Of a stretch of 64,000 nt of DNA, positions 36,201 to 46,989 are shown one piece after another. Below the pieces are notes generated by a model. It did no database searches. It was not told the origin of the DNA and saw nothing but the letters and a program-made list of their open reading frames with translations. The DNA comes from Rhizophagus clarus (lineage: Eukaryota; Glomeromycota; Glomeromycetes; Glomerales; Glomeraceae): the NCBI GenBank assembly GCA_015698045.1, contig BLAL01000257.1:372001-436000 (forward strand), read 5' to 3'. How positions within the stretch are numbered: the first letter of the stretch is position 1; each line of letters starts with the position of its first letter. Both the position numbers and the translations under genes were made by a program.

Positions 36201-38709
36201 CAAGGCCGGGACATGTTGTTCTATCACAGTTGAATTCAAATGTGGTATTTGCTGTATATTATTACATGATACAGTGTATCCCAATTTTTGTTGGTTAATT
36301 TCAGCAAGTAAAGGATCGTAATAAATACACCATAGAACAGGTGAAATAACTTCTCCTTGGTCTATGCCTGTAAGAACATCATAAGCAGTCGTCTTGCCAT
36401 AGGCTGTTATAACTTGGTTCGTTCTATCTTTAAACAAATCTAAAATTAAATGAGTGAACTGCTGGGGTAGTTTAATTCTGTCCATCGCTTTTTTTAGTTG
36501 GAAGGTATTAACACGATCATAGGCCTTACCCATATCTTGTGATAAAATCCAAAGTTCATGATTATTATCAATAGCGTCCTGAATGATTTCATTAACGATC
36601 CTTATAGGTTCGAAGGTAGATTGTTTAGGCAAACCAGCGAATTGGTTTGTCTGTAAAATATTATATTGTTTCAACATTGAAGTTAGGCGACGATTGAGTA
36701 ATGTAATAAGCGCTTTACGAGCAGTCTCAAGTAGTGTGATCGGTCGAGAGTTTGATAATTCACAATTAAAGGGTTTAGGCTTGGCGATAGGAAAAACAGT
36801 CGCTTCTTTCCATTGTTTTGGTAAATAACCAAGTTGTATAATCTTACATATCAAGTAATATAAAATATCATGAGCCGTAGGACTAAGGTGTTGTAACATT
36901 TTATTGGATATTCCTGAGGGGCCTGTAGCTTTGCCTTTAGGAAGGTTTCTAATAACATCCAGCCATTCATCACGTGATGGAAGATCCATGAGTTTTGAGT
37001 AAATATTCTCATTAATATGGCGTAAGGGTTGATATTGATCTTTCCAACGCCCTTGGAGTGGCTTTTTTCTATTAATCAAACCTGCAATTGTTTGGAAATG
37101 GTGATTGGTTTCTTTGAGAACAGCTGATTCACCTGTAATCAGTGATTCATTGCCTCGGGCATCTTTCTTATATATTTTTTTAATCGAGATATGAACCATC
37201 TCTTCTTCTGTGATCGAGCGAATCATAGAGGCTTGGTTGTTCTTGAAATTAGTACAGCGTTTTTTGATATTAGAAACTATTTGTTCCTGAACCATAATAT
37301 CAAGTTCCAATTTGAAAAGAAGTCGTAAGTGTTTTCTAATTTTACACAAATTCTTCAAAAATAATTTGAAGTCGTCAAGTATAAGAAAGGTGAAGGATGA
37401 TGAAAGATCTGAGCATTCATATCTGTCCAATGTCGTGTTAATGAGACGTTGGAATTTGGACCATTTAGCAGAGACACTATAAGTAATAGAAGCGGAAGCA
37501 TTCAGTATCGAACATGTTTCCAGTATACGATTAATGATATATCTTAGATTGAAGTAATTGAAAGCTTCTTTTCTGGTGTAGATTTAACTTTATTTCTAGT
37601 GACTTGCTTGTTGACTATACGAGATTTAGCTACTCTCATGAGGATTTGTCTAAACATGTCCCAGAGAGTATTGATGTGGCGAGGTTTAACGATGGAAAAA
37701 TCTTTCATAAATGTATTCTCAATTTCTAGGTCCAATTGAGTACTGAAATTCTCCCAAGTATATTCATCATCCTTGTCCATTCCATCATATTAAAATACGG
37801 TCCTTTTGATATGTTTCTTCTTTTGATTGGATGTGTTCAAGGAAACACCTGTCATCTGTACTGTGTCCAATGACAACGCTATAGTTTTATGGTCAGTATC
37901 AAAATGATCGTTCTCTATCACTGTGCTATTAACGCTTTTCTCTAACATAGATAAAGACGCCCAAATATAATCTAATCTTGACTCCTGTCTATTAGAATCA
38001 GCTGGTGTATAAATATACATTTCTTCATCATTGTCGTTAAAGATTGGAATGGTATCTAGCAACCTTTTACTTTCCAGAGTGCGAAACAAAGAAAATTGCC
38101 ATTTATTATTGACAAAAGCCATTAAATATTTTCTATAATTAATATTGAAATCTCCCATGATGATGACTTCCATGTCACGTGATTGGGCATCGCTAATAGT
38201 ATCATCAATGTATTTGTATAAAGCTTCAATTTGTGGTCTTTCTTTTTGATTAGCATTAAGGTAAACCTGAATTAAACGAAGTTTACGCTTATCGCTGAAG
38301 TACAAGTCCAGATAAAGGATTCTACCTTTATGTCCAACTGCTTTGTGAACAAATATATCATATTTGGCGTCGATGATAATGCCTACGCCTTGGCCTTGCC
38401 CCCTAATTGTGAATATTCAAAGTAACCGCGAACACCTAATTGATGCTGCCATATTTTTGCTTGTCGTTCAGAACAATTAGTTTCTGAGAGACCGTAAATA
38501 TTGATATTGTGATCTTTCATAGCGTCGATTAAACTGATAAATTTGTTTTTATTTAAAGTACGAATATTTGTAGATGCGATTTTTGTTATAGTAGAATCTA
38601 AAAGATCCTTTTTTGAATGAAAAATTGGTGGTGAGTCAAGTTTGAGGGAATTGTTTTTTTTTAATTGAGAGGATAAAGAGGAACCAGAGGGAATATTGTT
38701 GTCCATCAT
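33250..38709 (-). pseudogene. LINE ORF2: APE endonuclease, reverse transcriptase, RNase H
   Basis: From ATG 38709. Endonuclease: ASTNIRTLNKNKF, GLSETN, MGDFN, SRLDYIWAS and DTDH mark the APE fold; a frameshift in a G run near 38400 and a TAA at 37792-37790 interrupt it. Linker MDKDDEYTWENFSTQLDLE follows, then another frameshift near 37575. Reverse transcriptase: GPSGISNKML, SRPITLLETARK, SQDMGKAYDRV, and FMDD in place of the more common FADD. A further frameshift near 35560 precedes RNase H with all four acidic residues (FTDGS, RGELLAV, INIDSLN, NHVDRLAK). A C-terminal cluster CPSCGLEDETFDHVWTC is typical of this LINE group. Such enzymes nick target DNA and reverse-transcribe the element RNA in place. 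As read, it cannot make a full protein. Confidence 0.88.
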
Positions 38710-38718
38710 TAAAAATGA

Positions 38719-39216
38719 TTATGCAAGATCAAAAACATCGGCAACTTCATCGTCTTCCTCCAAAGAAGATGAAGCAGAGGTACCAGTAAGCATTTCGAAC
38801 ATTTTGGTCATGGTCGAAGAGATAGATTGAAAGGACGATTTCATTTCATTTTGTTGAGTCAGAAGGGTTTGAATTTGAGCATCGGATTGGCAAAGGTTTT
38901 GAGTGTCTTGAATAAGTTCAGCTTCTTGATCAGAGTCATCAGCGCTCTTAACGCGTTTCTTGGCTTGGTCAGGTGAGGAAGCTGAAGAGGACTGTGCGAG
39001 GGATTTTTTCTTCATGGTACCCTCCAGTTTAGAACCCTTTTCAATGTGTAAAGCCTTCTGGGCAGTAACGATTGCAGCGATTTGTTTATCAGTACTTTCA
39101 AGAGTTGAACTGATATTCATGATCTTTGTCTCTAGTTGACGTAAACTATTAAGGATTGTTTCTTTGAATTGGAGAATGGCAGGGTCTTGTTCAAAACAAG
39201 GTTCATCCTCATCCAT
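38719..39216 (-). CDS. LINE accessory ORF, acidic/coiled-coil 165 aa
   Basis: Open frame MDEDEPCFEQDPAILQFKET through VADVFDLA with a long helical, Gln/Ser-rich middle and a KKRVK basic patch. It lies between the zinc-knuckle ORF1 and the endonuclease ORF, in the frame of the corrected end of ORF1 and of the downstream ORF. It could be the C-terminus of ORF1 cut off by the TGA at 39255, or a separate small ORF. Its stop TAA (38721-38719) lies only 9 nt before the ATG of the endonuclease ORF, a layout suited to termination-reinitiation. No known family. Confidence 0.55.
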   Translation of the reverse strand: MDEDEPCFEQDPAILQFKETILNSLRQLETKIMNISSTLESTDKQIAAIVTAQKALHIEKGSKLEGTMKKKSLAQSSSASSPDQAKKRVKSADDSDQEAELIQDTQNLCQSDAQIQTLLTQQNEMKSSFQSISSTMTKMFEMLTGTSASSSLEEDDEVADVFDLA

Positions 39217-39252
39217 TTCCTTGTGGTGCTGAGTATTACGATCAAGTCTCTG

Positions 39253-40805
39253 TCATTGAGCGGAGCGAGAAGGTCTTGTGGATTTACTAGCACCTTTAGA
39301 TTTAGCAGCATCAGCGTACGATTTCTTTAGATTCTTCCAATTATCAGCGCCACTAACAAACTTTTTGCCAGGGGTTTATTGATATTTTTATTATCACAAG
39401 AAGCAGCTATGTGGGAGGGATTACCACAGATATTACATATACGATCTGATTCTTGGCTCCAGTATAGTCGTCGTGAATCCATATTGCCCTTTTTGAAGTT
39501 GATCGAGAGCTGTAACGCAGCCTGTCGATCTTCATCACAAGAAAAGTGAATATAAGCGTATCGACATTTAGAATATTTTCCTCTGATCATAGCCGCAGGA
39601 ATAAAGCAGGATTTAGCTTTACATTTAAGTAAGACAGGTTCAAGATCATAGCCACTAGTGTTGTAGGCTAGTCCAGATAGTTTGAGAGGAAACTGCTTGC
39701 GTAAAGTGTGATCATCTTGGTTGAGAGATAGAGGAAGAACTCTAACCGTGTCTTTTCCTACATGATATCTCCAGTTAGTCTCAAAATAGGTAAGAGCTTC
39801 TTGAGATTTGTATGTAATATAGGCGATCTGGTAAAAACCAGCACCTTTAGTATAGAGTCTCTCGATTTCTCCTAAGATTTCAAAGCTAGTTCTAATTTCA
39901 GCAGCTTTTCGGTATGCAGGGATATCAATCACCTGAATTGTACGATGGTTTGTATTCTCTTTTTGTTGATCAGGAGTCGTGACTTGCTTTTCTGGTTTAA
40001 GTGGAGAAATTTTAAGGGTGACATTTTTAATGTCATCCGAGTTTTCATCTTTAAGTAGCAGGATAATTTTCATTTTAAGAAATTTGTCATAAGAATCCTT
40101 GTTATTGAAAGTGACTTTTGCTTGTTTTTGGAGACGCGTAATACCCAAGTTGATGTTGTACTTAACATTATATTTAGCAAGAGCCTCCTTGATGGTGAGA
40201 ATTTTTGAAGGTTTAGAACCAGTAATGTTATCAAGTGCCACGAGGGCAACATAGTCTAACAGTTTTTCAATAGTGATCGACTGTTGATCAGAATTTTCAT
40301 TGTTGTCAGAAGGCGGATCAACATCCATGGCAGAATTGACAATTTCCTTATCTGGTGTTTGGTCATCCTGTTGTTGATCATTTTGATCAGTAACTTTAGG
40401 CGTAACTGCAGGAGCTGCAGGAGCCAGAATACGATTAGTTCCATCGAGGTTGTTTACTATATTTTGTTGAGGAGGCGCATGAGCACGTGACAAGTGCGAG
40501 CGAGAATTCTTGGACTTAGTTTTTCCCTTGGAAGAATAGGTCTTCGGCGGGTGGTTGGGAGTGTCTGCAAAAAGGTCACTAGCAACATCCCTTTCAGATT
40601 GCAAGTTGCTCTGCTTAATATGCTCTTTATCAGCTGCAAGGTCAGCCTGTAAAGCGTTATTAGTAGCTGTATCTTTAGACCACGGTGGAGGGTCAGCAGC
40701 GTTAGAAGTGAAAGTAAAATCAAAGGTGGCAGCAGGTTGCGCACCTTTTGAGCTGCTTCGCAAAGTACGAGCACTGGTGTTGTTGTTTCTATTGTTGTTA
40801 GACAT
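39253..40805 (-). pseudogene. LINE ORF1, RRM-like and CCHC zinc knuckle
   Basis: Starts at ATG 40805 (MSNNNRNNNTSARTLRSSSKG). The first 180 residues are Ser/Asn/Gln-rich and disordered. A nucleic-acid-binding region follows: RTIQVIDIPAYRKAAEIRTS...GAGFYQIAYITYK recalls an RRM. Near the end CNICGNPSHIAASC is a perfect CX2CX4HX4C zinc knuckle. The frame stops at 39327; the natural continuation is in another frame (FVSGADNWKNLKKSYADAAK), so one frameshift in an A run near 39365 is implied, then a TGA at 39255-39253. ORF1 proteins of LINEs coat the RNA and act as nucleic-acid chaperones. Confidence 0.8.
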
Positions 40806-40915
40806 CTTAAACAAAAATAACACGTAAAAAAGTTAGGTCTCTCGAGAATTACTGCGGATTTTCAACAATTTTTGAAGGTAACGGGAGAGAGTTTTTTTTA
40901 AAGTATATTTAATTT

Positions 40916-41870
40916 AACACACAAATAAGCATTTGTTGGCCGTTTTTTATAAAAATGGAATAAATCTGTAAATCATTCCATTTTTGAAAGAACATTCCCG
41001 GCATATTTTGCATAGAAATTTCTATTTCATTCTATCATCAATCTAATCTAATTTTGTAGATGATCCACATGCTAAATTGCCATGAAATCAAAAATAATTT
41101 CCTTTTTGGTAAAAAACAGTCCATTTAATCTTTATGTATATGTACTTTATGTACTATGAACAGAACATTGAACATGTACAGTACATGAACATGTACATAC
41201 AAAGGAAATTTTTTTTTATTTTTTTACTTGATTATTTTGAACACTTTCTTTAGGAAACTTTTGTCACTGACCTCGCCTGTGTCAGTAATATTATTAATTA
41301 AGTTGAGCCATCACAAATAAATTACATTTTTTAGCCTCGTATGTTGATCCTTTGCAAAAAAATAAAGTTATTCAAAAACTAATTTTTCTGCACATGAAAT
41401 GAATTATTTTCAATATTTTGAAAATTATTTTAAACAATCATGCCCGCAGGGCTATCCTTAAAAGAAAAAGAAAAATTTGCAAGAATTGCAAATTTTTCTT
41501 AAAGTTTATTTTTAAAATTTATTATGTTTTTTTTTGCACTAAATTAAAAAAAAAAATTAAATAAATCTAGAGTTAATGGACCTACGAAACTTTAAATTGT
41601 TAATAAACTCCCTTTAGAATGAATAAAAAAAGATTCAGAGCATAAAATACCTCTGAATTCAAAATTATCAATAGGTTCCCATATGGAACCTATAAAACGT
41701 ATAAAAAATCATTTTTTTTTAAAAATAATTGATTCAGAGATAGGTCGGGTAATTGACTTAACCCGGTCTGCGATATTCAAGTCAGGTCAACAAATTCATG
41801 ACCCGCTTAGGGTACCTGAATTTCATATATAAAACACCGAAATGTTGCTGTTTCAGAGTTTTTTTTCAAA
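40916..41870. other. Intron remainder, AT-rich
   Basis: Between the right LINE target duplication and the minisatellite. A candidate internal acceptor TTTTGTAG lies near 41055-41062. A short GC-rich hairpin GCCCGCAGGGC is at about 41442-41452. No gene seen. Confidence 0.4.
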
Positions 41871-41874
41871 CTGA

Positions 41875-44450
41875 ATAAAAAACCGATCGTTTTAAATATA
41901 AAAAACGATTTCAAATAAAAAAAGATTTATTGATCGTTTTTAATAAAAAAAAAAACAATTTCTTGATCGTTTTTAAATGACAAAAATAAAATGACTTTTG
42001 ATCGTTTTTAATAACATAAAAAAATGATTTCTTAATCGTTTTTAATAACAAAAAAAAAAATGATTTCTTAATCATTTTTAATAACAAAAAAAACTGATTT
42101 CTTAATCGTTTTTAATAACAAAAAAAACGATTTCTTAATCATTTTTAATAACAAAAAAAAATGATTTCTTAATCATTTTTAGTAACAAAAAAAAATGATA
42201 TCTTAATCGTTTTTAATAAAAAAAATGATTTTTAATAACAAAAAAAATGATTTCTTAATCGTTTTTAATAAAAAAAAAATGATTTCTTAATCGTTTTTAA
42301 TAAAAAAAAAATGATTTCTTAATCGTTTTTAATAAAAAAAAAATGATTTCTTAATCATTTTTAATAACAAAATAAAAATGATTACTTAATCGTTTTTAAT
42401 AACAAAATAAAAATGATTACTTAATCGTTTTTAATAACAAAATAAAAAACTATTTCTTAATCGTTTTTAAAATAACATTTTAAAATAACAAAATAAAAAA
42501 CAATTTCTTGATCATTTTTAATAACAAAAAAAAAGTGATTTCTTAATCGTTTTTTAATAACAAAATAAAAAATGATTTCTTAATCGTTTTTAATAACAAA
42601 ATAAAAAATGATTTCTCAAACATTTTTAATAACAAAAAAAATGATTCTTAATCTTTTTTAATAACCAAAATAAAAAATGATTTCTTAATCGTTTTTAATA
42701 ACAAAATGAAAAACTATTTCTTAATCGTTTTTAATAACAAAATAAAAAACGATTCTTAATCATTTTTAATAACAAAAAAAAACGATTTCTTAATCGTTTT
42801 TAATAACAAAATAAAAAACGATTTCTTAATCGTTTTTAATAACAAAATAAAAAACGATTTCTTAATCGTTTTTAATAACAAAATAAAAAACGATTTCTTA
42901 ATCGTTTTTATAACAAAATAAAAAACGATTTCTTAATCGTTTTTAATAACAAAATTCTTAATCGTTTTTAACTTAATCGTTTTTAATAACAAAATTCTTA
43001 ATCGTTTTTAAAAAACGATTTCTTAATCGTTTTTAATAACAAAATAAAAAACGATTTCTTAATCATTTTTAATAACAAAATAAAAAACGATTTCTTAATC
43101 GTTTTTAATAACAAAAAAAAGTGATTTCTTAATCGTTTTTAATAACAAAATAAAAAATGATTTCTCAAACATTTTTAATAACAAAAAAAAAATGATTCTT
43201 AATCGTTTTTAATAACAAAATTCTTAATCATTTTTAATAACAAAATAAAATACGATTTCTTAATCGTTTTTAATAACAAAATAAAAAACGATTTCTTAAT
43301 CGTTTTTAATAACAAAATAAAAAGCTATTTCTTAATCGTTTTTAAAATACAATTTTTAAATAACAAAATAAAAAACGATTTCTTAATCGTTTTTAATAAC
43401 AAAAAAAAAGTGATTTCTTAATCGTTTTTAATAACAAAATAAAAAATGATTTCTCAAACATTTTTAATAACAAAAAAAAAATGATTCTTAATCGTTTTTA
43501 ATAACAAAATTCTTAATCGTTTTTAATAACAAAATAAAAAGCTATTTCTTAATCGTTTTTAAAATACAATTTTTAAATAACAAAATAAAAAACGATTTCT
43601 TAATCATTTTTAATAACAAAAAAAGTGATTTCTTAATCGTTTTTAATAACAAAATAAAAATGATTTCTCAAACATGTTTAATAACAAAAAAAAAATGATT
43701 CTTAATCGTTTTTAATAACAAAATTCTTAATCGTTTTTAATAACAAAATTCTTAATCGTTTTTAATAACAAAATAAAAAGCTATTTCTTAATCGTTTTTA
43801 AAATACAATTTTTAAATAACAAAATAAAAAACGATTTCTTAATCATTTTTAATAACAAAAAAAGTGATTTCTTAATCGTTTTTAATAACAAAATAAAAAT
43901 GATTTCTCAAACATGTTTAATAACAAAAAAAAAATGATTCTTAATCGTTTTTAATAACAAAATAAAAAACGATTTCTTAATCATTTTTAATAACAAAATA
44001 AAAAACGATTTCTTAATCATTTTTAATAACAAAATAAAAAACGATTTCTTAATCGTTTTTAATAACAAAATAAAAAATGACTTTTTAATCGTTTTTAAAA
44101 TAACATTTTTAAATAACAAAATAAAAAACAATTTCTTAATCATTTTTAAAATAACATTTTTAAATAACAAAATAAAAAATGATTTCTTAATCATTTTTAA
44201 TAACAAAATAAAAAACGATTTTTTAATCGTTTTTAATAACAAAATATAAAATGATTTCTTAATTATTTTTAATAACAAATAAAAAACGATTTCTTAATTG
44301 TTTTTAAATAACAAAATAAAAAACAATTTTTTAATCATTTTTAATAACAAAAAAATGAATTCCTAATCATTTTTAAGTAACAATAACGATTTCTTGATTT
44401 TAAATAACAAAAAAAAAATGATTTCTTAATCATTTTAAATAACTAAGGTA
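41875..44450. repeat. AT-rich minisatellite with hairpin units (~36 bp)
   Basis: About 2.6 kb of tandem units, basic form AAAAACGATTTCTTAATCGTT followed by TTTAATAACAAAATA; roughly 65-75 copies. Within a unit AAAACGAT and ATCGTTTT are inverse, giving an 8-bp stem around TTCTTA. Common variants replace CGAT by TGAT and ATCG by ATCA. A higher-order pattern is visible: the variant GCTATTTCTTAATCG recurs at 43324, 43541 and 43780, each followed by the same succession of variants. It sits inside the intron of the split OB-like gene. Minus-strand open frames over it (for example 44278-43907) are by-products of the repeat. Confidence 0.92.
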
Positions 44451-44825
44451 TTAAATTTGGGTACAAGTTAGTGAGCTTTAAATACTAAATAGGGTTCCGA
44501 TAAGTTTCGGCCACTTCCTTTTACAACTTGTAACATTCTTCATCTAATAGTATTTATATGAAGCGGGTCTTTGACCTGAAAGAAAATATTGTACGGTACT
44601 TCGGGGTGATTTTTATGACAACCTAGGAATTCATTGCTGATCGGCCATAGTCCTAAGACTGCCCTAAGTGTTCATTTTTATTTAAATGACTAGCATCCGC
44701 TGGCTCTTTTTGGTGGAATTTAATATTTAGTATTAGATTTTTATGTTTATTTTTAAACTAGATTTCTTTATCTACGTATTAATAATATTTTGTTAGTTTA
44801 TAAATAAATAAATAGTTGAATAGGT

Positions 44826-45160
44826 TAGAACGGGTTGAATAAAATTCGCAGTAACACTTCGGATTTTAATATTTTTACAATGAAATTCGATAAATTATTA
44901 GATAAATAAAAACGATTTTTACAACATTTTTTTTATTATAAGGTAAAAAATGTTGCTATTTTCATTTAATTCATAAATAAAAAACATCTCGCACCATTTT
45001 TATTAATAGGCATTAAAAATGCTGCGAAAATATTTTTCCCGCTGAATCCATAAATAAAACCGTTTTGCAACGTTTTTTCATTAGTATAGTTAAAAAATGT
45101 TGCGAAAAGCGTTTTCTATGTGTAATAAAAATAGTTTGCAACTTTTTTTTTGCGAACCTG
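44826..45160. repeat. Repeat with inverted relative at 53150-53460
   Basis: The string GGGTTGAATAAAATTCGCAG, then TAACACTTCGGATTTTAATAT and several ATGTTGC / GCAACATT blocks, matches the reverse complement of 53150-53460 (TTGAATAAAATCCACAGTAA, TTTTGGATTTTAATAT, AACATTTTTTTTCATTATTAGG). Identity is moderate. The two could be ends of one old element or two independent copies; since the interval between them crosses the left boundary of the pogo-like element, independent copies are more likely. Confidence 0.55.
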
Positions 45161-46193
45161 CTGTAAACCATGATAATAATTAGCAATGAAAATTTGCCAA
45201 GGACTCAGACCAAGGTTTAACATCACAATTGATTAACTGTTAATATAGTATTTAAACTAAACTCACTAACTGTACTAAAAGAACCCTAGTTATTAAATAA
45301 TTTTTTTTATTTAGTTTAAAATACATTTTTAAAATGTTTATTTATTTTATTTTTAGATGGTGGTTTCAGACATATGTGTTCTTAATTTTGATGAAGAAGA
45401 ACTTCCAAGATCATCATTATCTGTTGTGCTTGTAGGCACAGCATCTGATAATTCAGAAATTAATAATGATAAAATTACTTTAAATTTAAATGCTAGAGAG
45501 TATATTGATAGTTAACATAATAAGTCTCTTTTATTTAATTTATATCATTTTCCTGATGATTCACATTTATTACCAATTACCACCAAAGTTTCCCATGAGT
45601 CTTTATTATATATTACTGGTTATTTATCACTTATAGAAGATCTTTTACTTGTGAGAGTTACACAGGTCAATTTTATTGAAAGTAATTATTCATCAAATAA
45701 ATCATCAAATTATGCTTGGGAAAATAAGCAAACAAGCAATTCTATAGCACAATCCACTTTAGCACAATCCACTTCAGCACAATTTACTTTAGCATAATCT
45801 ACTTCAGCACAATTTATTCCATCAGCATCTGATATAGCCAAATCTTTTTTGGAATAACCTAATAAAAAAAGAATAAGATATCAAACAATAGCTTTATCAC
45901 AATTCTTAAAAATTCTAAAACTTTCCTCTTTTGTATTATCTCAATCAAATGCAAATGATAACAATCAAGATGAGATTTTTCAAAATGATGTTCAACCTGA
46001 AAACCTTAATAATGAAAATGAAGAAGATGAAATACAGATAGCACAAGTATCAAAACCAAAAAAAAGAACAAAAAGAAAATAACTGAAGATTAATCAGTTT
46101 TTGTTAATTCTTCTTTTTATTTCTTTCTCATTATTTTTATTTCTTTCTCATTTTTTTTGTTTCCTTTTCATTCTTTTTGTTTGTAATTAGTAA

Positions 46194-46839
46194 CCCTATA
46201 AAAAATAAATGTCCGGAAAATGTTATCAAAAATGTCTGGAAAATGTCCGGAATAAATCTGATGTGTCCGGAAAATGTCCACTTTTTTGGTACATGTCTGA
46301 CACACTTCTGATACTTAAAATTTTGACATGTCCTAACTTTGTCCAGAATTCATCCAGTATTTGTTCGGTATAAAATTTTGGACAAATTCTGGACAGTTAA
46401 ACCTGGACAAATTCTGGACATAGTAAAAAACCAGATAGACAAATTCCGGACATAAAAAAGTTCAGGACAAATTCTGGATACTATTTCCAAAAAAGGATAA
46501 ATTAATTTTGTAAAAAAATGCAAAAAGCACAAAACTGACATTCAAAACCTTTTCTGTTGTACTAATTAAAATTGCAGAGCAGGCAAAAATACTATATATC
46601 TATGATATAACAATTTTGGGTTAAGGAATAATGATGATCATTTATCCATTGACATCTTTTGTGGCAAATTTTACGAAAATACATTTCCGGACAATTTCTG
46701 GACAATTTCCTAATATCCCAAAAATGCAGTGTTTTCAGAATAGTTTCCGGATACACAGTGTCCAGAATTTCCAGACAATATTTAGATAATTTTTCTGGAC
46801 ATTTTCCGGACATTATCCGGACACTTATTTTTTATAGGG
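46194..46839. mobile_element. 650-bp MITE, copy 1 (TAA target duplication)
   Basis: Starts CCCTATAAAAAATAAATGTC and ends with the inverse; 646 bp, flanked by TAA at 46191-46193 and 46840-46842. Both ends carry many TGTCCGGA or TCCGGACA motifs as subterminal repeats. No coding potential beyond chance frames. Same orientation as copy 3. It sits just after the stop of the OB-like gene. Confidence 0.9.
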
Positions 46840-46989
46840 TAATTATAATAAATAATTATAAAACAATAAGAAATAAAACTATTGTTTAAATAATTATAAA
46901 TACAAGCCATGTATTTCAAAAAAAACAAAAAAATTTGTTAAAAATAACATCTCATATTTTTAGAGTTTTAGAAGTAGAATCATTACAAC

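Larger units (their letters stand above)
32932..40897 (-). mobile_element. Nearly full-length non-LTR retrotransposon (LINE) with RNase H
   Basis: The element lies on the minus strand: 5' end near 40897, poly(A) tail seen as a T run at 32931-32949. The 18-bp duplication TTAAAGTATATTTAATTT flanks it (32914-32931 and 40898-40915; the last T is ambiguous within the tail). Order of parts is ORF1 (RRM-like, CCHC zinc knuckle), a 165-residue coiled-coil-like ORF, then APE-type endonuclease, reverse transcriptase, RNase H and a C-terminal Cys/His cluster. Composition is clearly less AT-rich than the host DNA. Target duplication is perfect, so insertion is fairly recent, yet coding is interrupted by stops and frameshifts (about 39365, 39255, 38400, 37792, 37575, 35560). 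Domain order places it with the Tad/I-like LINEs that carry RNase H. Confidence 0.9.
32658..46082 (+). pseudogene. Two-exon OB-fold-like protein gene split by a 12.4-kb intron
   Basis: Exon 1 (32658-32918, 87 codons) reads MPCNLNAICCIDQYN... to FKKGDIIRVQGRFSIIETE, a beta-rich pattern like an OB-fold; it ends before the donor GTATAT. Exon 2 (45357-46082) starts after TTTTTAG, continues in the same phase with MVVSDICVLNFDEEELPRS and ends in a basic KPKKRTKRK tail. The two join as KLIK|MVVS. Exon 2 has three in-frame TAA stops (45513-45515; one near 45796; one near 45856), each at a place where CAA would read Gln, so the product is truncated. The intron contains a LINE and a large minisatellite. 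The family recurs in these fungi as I remember it, function unknown; OB-fold would suggest single-stranded nucleic-acid binding. Joining of the exons is inference from phase and splice sites. Confidence 0.6.

Noticed and set aside
40070..40827. Open frames on both strands overlapping LINE ORF1
   Set aside because: Shadows of the zinc-knuckle ORF; Leu/Ile/Arg-rich strings with no motif.
43907..44278. 123-residue minus-strand open frame with repeated KKSFFILLLK
   Set aside because: It is a translation of the 36-bp minisatellite; the unit length is a multiple of three in part of the array, so the frame stays open by repetition.
46350..46889. Cys/Phe-rich open frames in the 650-bp MITE, recurring at 57927 and 61824
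   Set aside because: They recur only because the MITE recurs. They end inside the element and have no domain, and the element shows no codon-like conservation between copies that I can see.
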